Shown: positions 43,294-51,831 of the stretch, piece by piece
How the letters are laid out: each line of letters opens with the position of its first letter
How positions within the stretch are numbered: position 1 is the stretch's first letter
Assembly: GCF_965662505.1 (NCBI RefSeq)
Contig: NZ_CBFIHX010000001.1
Location: 1-64,000, forward strand
DNA length: 64,000 nucleotides
Direction of reading: 5' to 3'
Origin: Pseudomaricurvus sp965662505
Lineage (GTDB): Bacteria; Pseudomonadota; Gammaproteobacteria; Pseudomonadales; Cellvibrionaceae
Program-made: the position numbers and the translations under genes
The notes under the pieces: generated by a model
The model's database searches: none
Told to the model about the DNA's origin: nothing
What the model saw: only the letters and a program-made list of their open reading frames with translations

Positions 43294-44385
43294 CTACGGG
43301 CCGAGCGGCTCCACCCGTGCTGCCAGATCCCCGGACGACGCCATTTCCAGGAACTCTTCACCCAGACGATGGCTTTTGTCCGCCACTTCCTGCCACAAGC
43401 GAATGCGCTCGGTATCGTTGCTGGCAAATTTGGCGAAGTCCTGACGGTCCGGCACCCGTCCGAGACGCGTATCGGCGAAGAAATGTTGATTGGGAGTGAC
43501 CATCACCGCCCTATCCAGCAGCTGCGGCGCGGCCTTGCGCCAGGGCAGAAACTTGTCAAACCAGCCCACTTTGCAGTCCGGGTAAAAGTGCGGGTAGAGA
43601 ATCAGCCCGTCTTCCTCCCCCCAAAAACTGCCGGGCACCGGGTGGTAATCCAGCAGCCCACCATCGCGATAGACGCCGCGACCAGCGCCAGGGATGTCGT
43701 TCACGCTGTGCATATACACTGGAATGGAGCCGGAGGCCTTCAGTGCCTGAGCCGTATTGGCAGGGTTTAAGGCCACCGCCTCGGTGCGGTAGCCATCACT
43801 GGCGACACCGTTGTGAACGGCCAGAGGAAAGGTCGTTCGCGGATCGTGAAACACCACCCGCTCCAGCTTGTTGCGCAGCGCCGCCCGACCCTTCATGTTG
43901 TTCACCGCCGCCTTGCTGCAGGAAGCCGCCTGCCGCCGCGGACTGGGACTGGCCAGCCCGCCGTGGCAGCGCACGGCTCCACAGCCAAAGCGAAACGTCG
44001 GGTGCGACAACACCTCGGCAACCCGCTCCTCGTTAATGGTCACCTCGAGAATTTTGCGAAACTCCCGCTCAATCTCGTCGGGGGTCACGCCTTTGGGGTA
44101 GCTCTGCTGAATGTAGGCGTGGGCCAGCGCATCCAGCCCCTGCCCCGCATCCCGATGACAGGCAGCCGCCAGCTTAAACGCGCCGACAGACGTGCCGAAC
44201 AGATTGATGGGATTTTCTACCGCTGGCAGCCATTCCGAAAAGATCGCCCGATCGAGCCCATAGATGGCCAGCCACTTGGCGGCGCCCGAGGCGCCAAAGA
44301 CACTGCTGATGTGTTCCGGCGACAGACCGTCGCGCTGAATTTGACGGTAGGCGCTGGCGCCCGCGCGGAGGGTTAATAAACTCAT
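43294..44385 (-). CDS. patatin-like phospholipase family protein
   Basis: The 363-aa protein has a Ser-Asp dyad pattern: nucleophile GTSVGAF (about residue 65) and YRDGGLLDYH (Asp, about residue 235), with an earlier Gly-rich FGASGAAKW as oxyanion candidate. Patatin-like enzymes hydrolyse acyl esters of phospholipids. No signal peptide is seen, so it is probably cytoplasmic or membrane-associated. The insert RCHGGLASPSPRRQAA (about 150) is basic and unusual. It is not part of any clear operon and separates the hslO block from pilU. Confidence 0.78.
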   Translation of the reverse strand: MSLLTLRAGASAYRQIQRDGLSPEHISSVFGASGAAKWLAIYGLDRAIFSEWLPAVENPINLFGTSVGAFKLAAACHRDAGQGLDALAHAYIQQSYPKGVTPDEIEREFRKILEVTINEERVAEVLSHPTFRFGCGAVRCHGGLASPSPRRQAASCSKAAVNNMKGRAALRNKLERVVFHDPRTTFPLAVHNGVASDGYRTEAVALNPANTAQALKASGSIPVYMHSVNDIPGAGRGVYRDGGLLDYHPVPGSFWGEEDGLILYPHFYPDCKVGWFDKFLPWRKAAPQLLDRAVMVTPNQHFFADTRLGRVPDRQDFAKFASNDTERIRLWQEVADKSHRLGEEFLEMASSGDLAARVEPLGP

Positions 44386-44474
44386 GCAAAACCCGAGGGA
44401 AACAAAAACAAGACAGAGACGAAGCGGATTGTCCGCCTCTGCGGTTTATATCAAATGCCAGATATCTGAGCGTG

Positions 44475-44516
44475 AACTAGAACAAGCGTAACTAGAACAA
44501 GCTTGAACTAGAACAA
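44475..44516. repeat. three tandem repeats over the pilU stop codon
   Basis: AACTAGAACAA is present three times at 15-16-nt spacing (44475, 44490, 44506). On the minus strand the unit reads TTGTTCTAGTT, where TTG TTC TAG is the pilU end (Leu-Phe-stop), so the stop is echoed twice downstream. Confidence 0.9.
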
Positions 44517-45650
44517 CCGCGAACGATCGTCCTCATCGTCCTGAATGCTCAGCTCATCGGCGGCATTGGACAGGTACTCCGAGTCCGTTTCCGACGCCAG
44601 CTTGATCATCAGACGCAGATCGTTCGGGGAATCCGCGTAAGACAGCGCATCTTCGTAGGTAATCTCGCCCTGATCGTAGAGTTCGAACAGCGCCTGATCG
44701 AAGGTTTGCATGCCCAGCTCGGACGATTTGGTCATCAGCGCTTTCAGCTCTACCACGTCGCCTTTGCGGATCAGATCCGCCGCCAGCGGGGTGTTGAGCA
44801 TCACTTCCAGACAGGCGCGGCGCCCCTGACCGTCGGGAGTGGGGATAAGCTGCTGGGCGACAATGGCTTTCAGATTGAGGGACAAATCCATCCACAACTG
44901 ACGGTGACGATCCGCCGGGAAGAAGTGAATGATGCGATCCAGCGCCTGGTTGGCGTTGTTGGCGTGCAGGGTACAGAGACACAGGTGACCGGTTTCCGCA
45001 AAGGCGATGGCGTGCTCCATGGTTTCCCGCGAGCGAACCTCACCAATCAGAATCACATCCGGCGCCTGCCGCAGGGTGTTTTTCAGGGCCACCTCAAAGG
45101 AGTCGGTATCAATGCCCACTTCCCGCTGGGTGACAATACAGCCCTGATGTTGATGGATAAATTCGATGGGGTCTTCGATGGAGATGATGTGACCTTTGGA
45201 ATTGCGGTTGCGGTGACCGATCATCGCCGCCAGCGAAGTGGACTTACCGGTACCGGTGGCCCCCACAAAGATGATCAGACCACGCTTGGTCATGGCCAGC
45301 TCTTTGATTACTTCCGGCAACCCCAGATCATCGATCTTGGGAATGTTGGTCTCGATACGACGCAACACCATGCCCGCGAGGTTGCGCTGATAGAAGGCGC
45401 TGCAACGGAAACGACCGATGCCACGGGCGCTGACGGCAAAGTTCAGCTCCTTGCTCTCGAGAAATTCGTGGCGCTGTTTTTCGTTCATCACCGACAGCAC
45501 TGTTTCCCGGGCTTTTTCCGGTGACAGCGGTGTGGTGGTGACAGGCACCACACGACCATTGAGTTTCATCGAAGGCGGAACACCTGCGGTGATAAACAAG
45601 TCCGAAGCGCCTTTCTCTACCATCAGCGCCAGCAGGCGTTCAAAATCCAT
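44508..45650 (-). CDS. pilU: type IV pilus retraction ATPase PilU
   Basis: PilU is a PilT paralogue that assists pilus retraction. The 380-aa hexameric secretion-type ATPase has an N-terminal PAS-like domain (KGASDLFITAGVPPSMKLNG), Walker A GATGTGKSTSLAAMIGHRN, the Asp box ISIEDPIEF, Walker B DVILIGEVRSRETM and the His box ETGHLCLCTLHANNANQA. Its C-terminal tail past about 350 is acidic, as usual for PilU. It follows pilT after a 70-nt gap. Confidence 0.95.
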   Translation of the reverse strand: MDFERLLALMVEKGASDLFITAGVPPSMKLNGRVVPVTTTPLSPEKARETVLSVMNEKQRHEFLESKELNFAVSARGIGRFRCSAFYQRNLAGMVLRRIETNIPKIDDLGLPEVIKELAMTKRGLIIFVGATGTGKSTSLAAMIGHRNRNSKGHIISIEDPIEFIHQHQGCIVTQREVGIDTDSFEVALKNTLRQAPDVILIGEVRSRETMEHAIAFAETGHLCLCTLHANNANQALDRIIHFFPADRHRQLWMDLSLNLKAIVAQQLIPTPDGQGRRACLEVMLNTPLAADLIRKGDVVELKALMTKSSELGMQTFDQALFELYDQGEITYEDALSYADSPNDLRLMIKLASETDSEYLSNAADELSIQDDEDDRSRLF

Positions 45651-45720
45651 CGTCTTATTCCTTTGTTAATTTAACCCGTAGCTTTTTGGTGTAACCCGCA
45701 GTTAATTCACACTTCTGTAA

Positions 45721-46755
45721 TCAGAAGTTATCCGGCATCTTGGCCTTCTCACGAGCCACATCGCGGTTGATGATGCGTCGCGCCACCATATCCGCCAGAC
45801 ACTGATCCATGGTCTGCATACCCAGGGAACCCCCGGTCTGAATAGCAGAGTACATCTGTGCCACCTTGTCTTCGCGAATCAGGTTACGAATCGCCGAGGT
45901 ACCCCGCATAATTTCGTGAGCCGCTACCCGACCACCGCCGTTGCGTTTCAGCAGGGTCTGGGAAACTACCGCTTGCAGGGATTCCGACAGCATGGAGCGC
46001 ACCATGGATTTTTCGTTGGCGGGGAACACATCCACAATCCGGTCAATGGTTTTCGCCGCCGAGGTGGTGTGCAGAGTACCGAACACCAGGTGGCCGGTTT
46101 CCGCGGCCGTCAGCGCCAGACGGATGGTCTCGAGATCCCGCATCTCACCCACGAGGATGATATCCGGATCTTCCCGCAGCGCTGAGCGCAGGGCTTCCGA
46201 GAAACCGTGGGTGTCGCGGTGCACTTCCCGCTGGTTCACCAGGCATTTCTTGGATTCGTGTACGAATTCGATGGGGTCTTCAATGGTGAGGATGTGCTCG
46301 TATTTGTGGTCGTTGATGTAATCCATCATCGCCGCCAGGGTGGTGGATTTACCACTACCGGTCGGCCCGGTCACCAGTACCAGCCCCCGTGGCACCGCAC
46401 AGATATCGCGGAACACCTGCCCCATGCCCAGCTCTTCCATGGTCAGAACTTTCGATGGAATGGTCCGGAACACCGCACCGGCACCGCGGTTCTGGTTAAA
46501 GGCGTTGACCCGGAAACGCGCCACACCGGGCACTTCAAAGGAGAAATCGGTTTCCAGAAACTCTTCAAAATCCTTGCGTTGCTTGTCATTCATAATCTCG
46601 TAGATCAGACTATGAACCTGTTTGTGCTCCATGGCGGGCAGGTTAATACGGCGCACGTCGCCGTCGACCCGAATCATGGGTGGCAGTCCCGCAGAAAGGT
46701 GTAAATCCGAAGCGCCCTGTTTGGCACTGAACGCCAAGAGTTCCGTAATATCCAT
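45721..46755 (-). CDS. pilT: type IV pilus retraction ATPase PilT
   Basis: PilT depolymerises the pilus and powers twitching. The 344-aa protein has KQGASDLHLSAGLPPMIRVD, Walker A GPTGSGKSTTLAAMMDYIN, LTIEDPIEFVHESK, DIILVGEMRDLETIRLA, ETGHLVFGTLHTTSAAKTID and the PilT-specific AIRNLIRE near residue 290, required for retraction. It is divergent from yggS, with 99 nt between. CTTCTG-ATTA-CAGAAG (45713-45728) forms a small hairpin over its stop. Confidence 0.97.
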   Translation of the reverse strand: MDITELLAFSAKQGASDLHLSAGLPPMIRVDGDVRRINLPAMEHKQVHSLIYEIMNDKQRKDFEEFLETDFSFEVPGVARFRVNAFNQNRGAGAVFRTIPSKVLTMEELGMGQVFRDICAVPRGLVLVTGPTGSGKSTTLAAMMDYINDHKYEHILTIEDPIEFVHESKKCLVNQREVHRDTHGFSEALRSALREDPDIILVGEMRDLETIRLALTAAETGHLVFGTLHTTSAAKTIDRIVDVFPANEKSMVRSMLSESLQAVVSQTLLKRNGGGRVAAHEIMRGTSAIRNLIREDKVAQMYSAIQTGGSLGMQTMDQCLADMVARRIINRDVAREKAKMPDNF

Positions 46756-46854
46756 AAACAGCCTTTATTAAATGCTTTTTTTTGCCTGATACTGCAAACA
46801 GTCCCGAACTGATCGAGCGTCCACCCCAAGTCAGACCCATAATGTACCAAGTAT

Positions 46855-47565
46855 ATGCCTAAGATTCCTACCCACCTAGCACAAGTCAACGATCGCATAG
46901 CCAGCGCACTGAGCGCCTGCGGGCGCCCGGCCGATGGCGCACGATTACTTGCCGTCAGTAAAACCAAGCCCGCCAGCGATATTCGTGAAGCCTATTTGGC
47001 GGGGCAGCGGTGTTTTGGGGAAAACTACCTGCAAGAAGCGCTGGAGAAACAGCAACAGCTTAAGGATTTAACCATCGAATGGCACTTTATTGGTCCTGTA
47101 CAATCCAATAAAACACGCGCCATCGCCGAAAACTTTGACTGGGTTCACAGTGTGGATCGCGCCAAAATCGCCGTGCGGCTCAATGACCAGCGCCCTCAGC
47201 AGCTGCCTCCGATCAATCTGTGCCTGCAGGTCAATGTGGATAGCGAACCGACAAAATCCGGCGTTTTACTGGATGATCTGGACGATCTGCTTGAAAGCCT
47301 GAGTGATCTGCCCCATATCTGTGTACGGGGCTTTATGGCCATTCCCGCACCCCGAGACGATTTTGAGCAGCAACAACAGGCACTGCTGCCATTGGCCAAC
47401 ACCCTGAAACGACTACAATCAAACCCGGAGATCCGTCGACACCACCCCCACCTGGACACTCTTTCCATGGGCATGTCCGGTGATCTGGAAGCGGCCATTG
47501 CCGCCGGCTCGACCCTGGTGCGAATCGGCACGGATATTTTTGGCAAACGGCCAACACCGCCCTGA
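46855..47565 (+). CDS. yggS: pyridoxal phosphate homeostasis protein YggS
   Basis: YggS/PLPBP binds PLP and keeps vitamin B6 and amino-acid pools balanced. The 236-aa TIM-barrel protein has the PLP Lys in LLAVSKTKPASDI, FGENYLQEALEK, EWHFIGPVQSNKT, VNVDSEPTKSG, LSMGMSGDLEAAIAAGSTLVR and IFGKR, all conserved. It is divergent from pilT and followed by proC, the same order as in Pseudomonas. Confidence 0.95.
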   Translation: MPKIPTHLAQVNDRIASALSACGRPADGARLLAVSKTKPASDIREAYLAGQRCFGENYLQEALEKQQQLKDLTIEWHFIGPVQSNKTRAIAENFDWVHSVDRAKIAVRLNDQRPQQLPPINLCLQVNVDSEPTKSGVLLDDLDDLLESLSDLPHICVRGFMAIPAPRDDFEQQQQALLPLANTLKRLQSNPEIRRHHPHLDTLSMGMSGDLEAAIAAGSTLVRIGTDIFGKRPTPP

Positions 47566-47588
47566 CAGCGGCCTTGGTTTATGTGAAC

Positions 47589-47624
47589 AAAGAGTACCTT
47601 ACGAATAAAGAGTACCTTACGAAT
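47589..47624. repeat. two tandem 18-bp repeats between yggS and proC
   Basis: AAAGAGTACCTTACGAAT occurs twice in direct succession without mismatch, followed by a further AAAG. It lies 24 nt after the yggS stop. Confidence 0.95.
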
Positions 47625-47687
47625 AAAGGACCCTTGGCGGTTAACAGCGGTTATCGAACACACTGAACATCAACGCAGGAAGATCAC

Positions 47688-48512
47688 GTGACAGACACAA
47701 AAATCTCTTTTATCGGCGCGGGCAACATGGCCAGCAGCATCATCGGCGGACTGGTCCAGAAAGGTTACGGCGCGGGTCAAATCACCGCCACCGATACCTA
47801 TCAGCCCACACTGGACAAGCTGGCCGATAACTTCCCGGTCGTCACTACCAGCGACAACGCCCAGGCAGCGGAGCGCTCCGACGTGATTCTGCTGGCAGTA
47901 AAGCCTCAGGTTATGGAGCAGGTGTGTACTGCCCTGCGGCCTCATCTGGCGCACAAACCGCTGATCATCTCTATTGCCGCCGGCATCGACATCCGCAGCC
48001 TGGACGCCTGGCTGGGCAATGATCTGGCCATCGTGCGCTGCATGCCCAACACTCCGGCGCTGGTACAGACCGGTGCCAGCGGTCTGTACGCCAACGAGCG
48101 TACCAGCGACGAGCAAAAAACCATCGCTCAGGACATCATGGAAGCGGTGGGCATCGTCCAGTGGACCGCCAGCGAAGACCTGATTGACTCCGTTATCGCC
48201 GTGTCCGGCAGTGGCCCCGCGTATTACTTCCTGATGATGGAAGCCATGATCGACGCCGGTGTCGCTCAGGGACTGAGTCGCGAAAACGCCACCGAGCTGA
48301 CCCTGCAAACCGCGCTGGGTGCCGCCAAGCTGGCCAAGGACAGCGATGTGGATGTGATTGAACTGCGTCGTCGGGTGTCCTCCCCCAATGGCACCACCGA
48401 GAAGGCCATTCAGTCTTTCGAAGAGAGCCAACTGCGCGATGTGGTTGCCAAGGCTATGGATACCTGTGCCGAGCGCTCTCGGGAAATGGCCAGGGAACTG
48501 GGCGCCAAGTAA
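47688..48512 (+). CDS. proC: pyrroline-5-carboxylate reductase
   Basis: ProC makes proline from pyrroline-5-carboxylate with NAD(P)H. The 274-aa protein has the Rossmann start ISFIGAGNMASSIIGG, VILLAVKPQVMEQV, VRCMPNTPALV, the signature ALVQTGASGLYAN, and VIAVSGSGPAYYFLMMEAM with QSFEESQLRDVVAKA at the end. It follows yggS and precedes yggT. The start at 47688 is a GTG (GTGACAGAC) with AGGAAGATCAC upstream, giving a good Shine-Dalgarno. Confidence 0.95.
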   Translation: MTDTKISFIGAGNMASSIIGGLVQKGYGAGQITATDTYQPTLDKLADNFPVVTTSDNAQAAERSDVILLAVKPQVMEQVCTALRPHLAHKPLIISIAAGIDIRSLDAWLGNDLAIVRCMPNTPALVQTGASGLYANERTSDEQKTIAQDIMEAVGIVQWTASEDLIDSVIAVSGSGPAYYFLMMEAMIDAGVAQGLSRENATELTLQTALGAAKLAKDSDVDVIELRRRVSSPNGTTEKAIQSFEESQLRDVVAKAMDTCAERSREMARELGAK

Positions 48513-48598
48513 TTTCGCCCCTCACGCAAACTCGGGCTGAGATGTACTTGATGAAGTGCACTTGAGCCAGAAGCATTAACACTTAAAAGGAGAAAACC

Positions 48599-49195
48599 AT
48601 GGGGCCCATGCAGGAGATCGGCACCTTAATCGTACAAACTCTGGGGTCGCTGTACCTACTGGTCATCATGTTGCGCTTTTTGCTGCAACTGGCGCGAGCG
48701 GATTTCTACAACCCCATTTCGCAGTTTATTGTGAAAGCCACTAACCCGTTGCTGATCCCCATTCGTCGCATTGTTCCCGGCGTCATGGGCATTGATTTAG
48801 CCGGTCTGCTGCTGGCTTTGATCGTGCAGTTTTTGATCATCGAAGTCTGCGCACTGATCATCATCGGCAATATCATCAATCCCCTCTACGCCCTGATGTG
48901 GTCCGCGGTGGGCTTGCTGGCTCTGACCGCCAACATCTTTTTCTGGGGTTTGCTGATCATGGTGATTACCAGCTGGATTGCGCCGCAGAGCGACAATCCG
49001 GCCCTGCTGCTGGTGCGTCAGCTGGTGGAGCCGGTGATGGCGCCGTTTCGCAAACTGTTGCCGGATATGGGCGGCATTGATATCTCACCCATCTTCGCCT
49101 TTCTCGCCCTGAATGTGGTGCAGATCCTGATCAAATACCTGGCTGCGGCAGCAGGCATGGGCGGCGTTGCCCGACAACTGGTTATGGGGATCTGA
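48599..49195 (+). CDS. yggT: YggT family membrane protein
   Basis: The 198-aa protein has two YGGT repeats, each two TM helices: LVIMLRFLLQLARADFYNPI / NPLLIPIRRIVPG, then LLIMVITSWIAPQSDNPALL / EPVMAPFRKLLPDMGGIDISP. The family is linked to osmotic protection and cell envelope homeostasis, but its activity is not proven. AGGAG lies 7 nt before the ATG. It follows proC by 86 nt, and a strong hairpin follows. Confidence 0.92.
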   Translation: MGPMQEIGTLIVQTLGSLYLLVIMLRFLLQLARADFYNPISQFIVKATNPLLIPIRRIVPGVMGIDLAGLLLALIVQFLIIEVCALIIIGNIINPLYALMWSAVGLLALTANIFFWGLLIMVITSWIAPQSDNPALLLVRQLVEPVMAPFRKLLPDMGGIDISPIFAFLALNVVQILIKYLAAAAGMGGVARQLVMGI

Positions 49196-49234
49196 CTGCA
49201 CACAGTCGCAATCCTCTCGAACTGCTGTGCAACA

Positions 49235-49262
49235 CTCACAGGCTAACGCCGCAGCCTGTGAG
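49235..49262 (+). terminator. strong hairpin after yggT (no U-tract)
   Basis: CTCACAGGCT pairs perfectly with AGCCTGTGAG (10 bp) around an 8-nt loop, 40 nt after the yggT stop. No T-run follows, so it may be a Rho-dependent or 3'-protecting end. Confidence 0.55.
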
Positions 49263-49550
49263 CGACAGCCCTGAGCACGCACAGCCCTCAACCTCGTACT
49301 AAAGCCTTATTTTTTGTACGAACCGGCGTTGCCTTTTACCCCTGCCCACACGCCCCACCCTTCCAAAGCCGCCTTATTTCCGCTTTAATGAGGAATCGTT
49401 GTTTCAGGATTTCAGTGCCAGACCGCACAGCCGCCAAAGAAGCGCCTGGCCATCTGGTTGGCAGACTCAGTTAAAAAACGGTCTGCAAACGTCCGCGACA
49501 ACACACAATAATAACAACAGCATTGACAAGACTTGGGGCCACAAAACCGT
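49263..49550. other. spacer before the dynamin-like gene
   Basis: About 290 nt with no gene. The only frame overlaps the downstream gene in another phase. It should hold the promoter for the dynamin-like GTPase; I see no clear -35/-10 pair. Confidence 0.35.
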
Positions 49551-51584
49551 ATGGATGCTACATCCTTCTATCAACACATGGCAGAGTTCGCCCGCTGGAA
49601 AGACATTTTCAGTCAACAACTGCGCCAGAGTCAGCAGTGGTTTAACGACCACCAGAACCAAAGCCAGGCAGCTCGTCACTGCTTGCAGCAAGCGCTGACA
49701 CTGCTGGATAACAGCAGTTTTACGGTGGCCTGTGTCGGCGAGTTTTCACGCGGCAAAACCGAGCTGATTAACGCCCTGCTGTTTACCGAATACGGCCAGC
49801 GACTGCTGCCATCGAAACCGGGTCGCACCACCATGTGCCCCACCGAAATCTTCTACACCCCCGGCACCCCGACCGACGACCACAGCGGCCCCGGCTACGT
49901 GCGACTGCTGCCCATCGAAACCCGCCGCACCACCACCAGCCTGAACAGCTTTAAGCGCATCCCAAAAAACTGGGTGACTCTGCCTTTTGATGTGGCGCAT
50001 CCGGAATCCGTCGAGCGCGCGATGAACGCGATCTCTCAGGTCAAACTGGTGGATGCCAGTGACGCCCGCGCGATGGGCTTTGATCCCCAACAACTGAGTG
50101 CCAATCAGGACGGACTGCTGGAAGTGCCCCGCTGGCGCCACGCCCTGATCAATCTCGACCACCCGCTGTTGCGCCACGGCCTGCGCATTCTCGACACGCC
50201 GGGCCTGAACGCACTGGGCAATGAGCCTGAACTGACACTGGGCACCCTGCAGCAGGCCGACGCCGTCATCTTTCTGCTGGCGGCGGATTCCGGCCTGAGC
50301 TACAGCGATGTCACCATCTGGCAGGATCACCTGAAAGGACTGCGGGCGGCGCAGGGTCAACACAGCTCCATCGCGCTGCTCAATAAAGTGGATGCACTGT
50401 GGGACGATCTGGAGTCAGCCGACTCGGTGGCACAGAACATTCACGACCTGCGCGAGCAGACCGCGCGCATGCTGTCACAGCCGATAGAAAACGTGGTCGC
50501 GATTTCGGCGAAACAGGGTCTGCTGGCTCAGGCCCGCCGGGATCAGGACCTGCTACAGCGCAGCAACCTGCCGCAACTGGAAGCCCTGCTGATTCAACAG
50601 CTGTCTCACAATCAACAGCAACTGGCGGGCCAGCGCATCCTCAGCGACGCCGCCCGCATCGTCAAATCGACCCGCAGCAACCTCAAGAGCCAGCTGTTTC
50701 GCGCCGATCGCGAACTGGAAAGCCTGCAACAACAGCTGCATCGCCCCGCTCAATTCGACGCCCAGGTTCAGTCTCTGCGCAGGGACATCCGCAAGCAACA
50801 CCAGCAGTATCACCGTCAACAACTGGATTTGCGCACCTATCAACGCCAGATCGATCAACACTGCCAGCAGCTGCGCGCGCCCATCACCTCCTTCCAGCTG
50901 GAAGGCCTGATTGGCAGCACCCACCAGGACATGGTGAAAAGCTGGTCGTTTGTAGGGCTGAGCAAAGCCGTCGACGATTTTTTCCAGCAATTGCGACAGC
51001 GCATGAGCCGCGTCGAAAAAGAGACCCGGACAGCCAACACCACCCTGCTCTCTATCTATGAGCGCGCCCAGAACCACTCCTGCAGCCCTGAAGACGCCAG
51101 CAGCCATTGTTTTCAATTGCGCAACCACATGCAGCGACTGCGTCAGCTGGAGCATCAGGCACAGCAGTTCCGACGCTCTTTAGGCAATATTTTTAACATC
51201 AAGCAGCGCGTGATTGGCCGCTTTATCAACTCCCTGGTGCAGGAAGTTCGGGCGATGAACACCGACCTGAACACCGCCATCGACCACTGGAAGCAAGAGG
51301 CTCTGGCTCCCCTCAGCCACGAAACTCACTACCAGAAGAGCCTGCTCGATCAGCAAATGCTGCACATTACCCACCTCAATCAGCAGCAGAGTAGCCAGAC
51401 CCAGCGTCTGCAAACGCTGGGCACTCAAATTACACAGCAGCGGGAAAGCCTTGCCGAACTGGAACGTATCCTCGACCTGCAACCCTGCCGCCCTCCGCAG
51501 CTACTGCAGGATGCACCCCCGCCCCACCGCACCCGAAAATCCATGACGGCGCAAGCCTCTGCGGCTCTGGTGAGCACTGCTTGA
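49551..51584 (+). CDS. dynamin-like GTPase
   Basis: The 677-aa protein (from ATG 49551; TTG 49533 is an alternative) has a dynamin-type G domain at about 50-360: G1 GEFSRGKTELINALL, G2 Thr in GRTTMCPTE, G3 DTPGLNALG and G4 LLNKVDALWDD. The remaining 300 residues are Gln-rich coiled coils (QQLHRPAQFDAQVQSLRRDI, QQQSSQTQRLQTLGTQ). Bacterial dynamin-like proteins remodel or stabilise membranes or act in defence. It has no close partner and stands between yggT and metX, where I recall no such gene in Pseudomonas. Confidence 0.85.
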   Translation: MDATSFYQHMAEFARWKDIFSQQLRQSQQWFNDHQNQSQAARHCLQQALTLLDNSSFTVACVGEFSRGKTELINALLFTEYGQRLLPSKPGRTTMCPTEIFYTPGTPTDDHSGPGYVRLLPIETRRTTTSLNSFKRIPKNWVTLPFDVAHPESVERAMNAISQVKLVDASDARAMGFDPQQLSANQDGLLEVPRWRHALINLDHPLLRHGLRILDTPGLNALGNEPELTLGTLQQADAVIFLLAADSGLSYSDVTIWQDHLKGLRAAQGQHSSIALLNKVDALWDDLESADSVAQNIHDLREQTARMLSQPIENVVAISAKQGLLAQARRDQDLLQRSNLPQLEALLIQQLSHNQQQLAGQRILSDAARIVKSTRSNLKSQLFRADRELESLQQQLHRPAQFDAQVQSLRRDIRKQHQQYHRQQLDLRTYQRQIDQHCQQLRAPITSFQLEGLIGSTHQDMVKSWSFVGLSKAVDDFFQQLRQRMSRVEKETRTANTTLLSIYERAQNHSCSPEDASSHCFQLRNHMQRLRQLEHQAQQFRRSLGNIFNIKQRVIGRFINSLVQEVRAMNTDLNTAIDHWKQEALAPLSHETHYQKSLLDQQMLHITHLNQQQSSQTQRLQTLGTQITQQRESLAELERILDLQPCRPPQLLQDAPPPHRTRKSMTAQASAALVSTA

Positions 51585-51658
51585 TAGCGGATCAAACCAG
51601 TCTCACTGAAGAAGACACCGCTATTTCTGAAGGTCCCCACGGTTATATCTCCACCCCC

Positions 51659-51700
51659 CTGTATAGCTATCCCCAAACCCTGTGATGGCTATCCCCCAAC
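51659..51700. repeat. two degenerate 21-bp tandem repeats before metX
   Basis: CTGTATAGCTATCCCCAAAC and CTGTGATGGCTATCCCCCAAC follow at a 21-bp distance. They lie about 130 nt before the metX ATG. No known regulator site matches. Confidence 0.65.
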
Positions 51701-51831
51701 GGCGTTCGGGTATATGCTATCGGGTTTACGCGCGCCCTTTTTTAGCCCTTTCTAGCGAATAACCAGCCCTTGCAGACAGGCTGGGGCAACTTTAGACTTG
51801 CGCGCCAGACCCCAAGGAAACCAGAGATACA

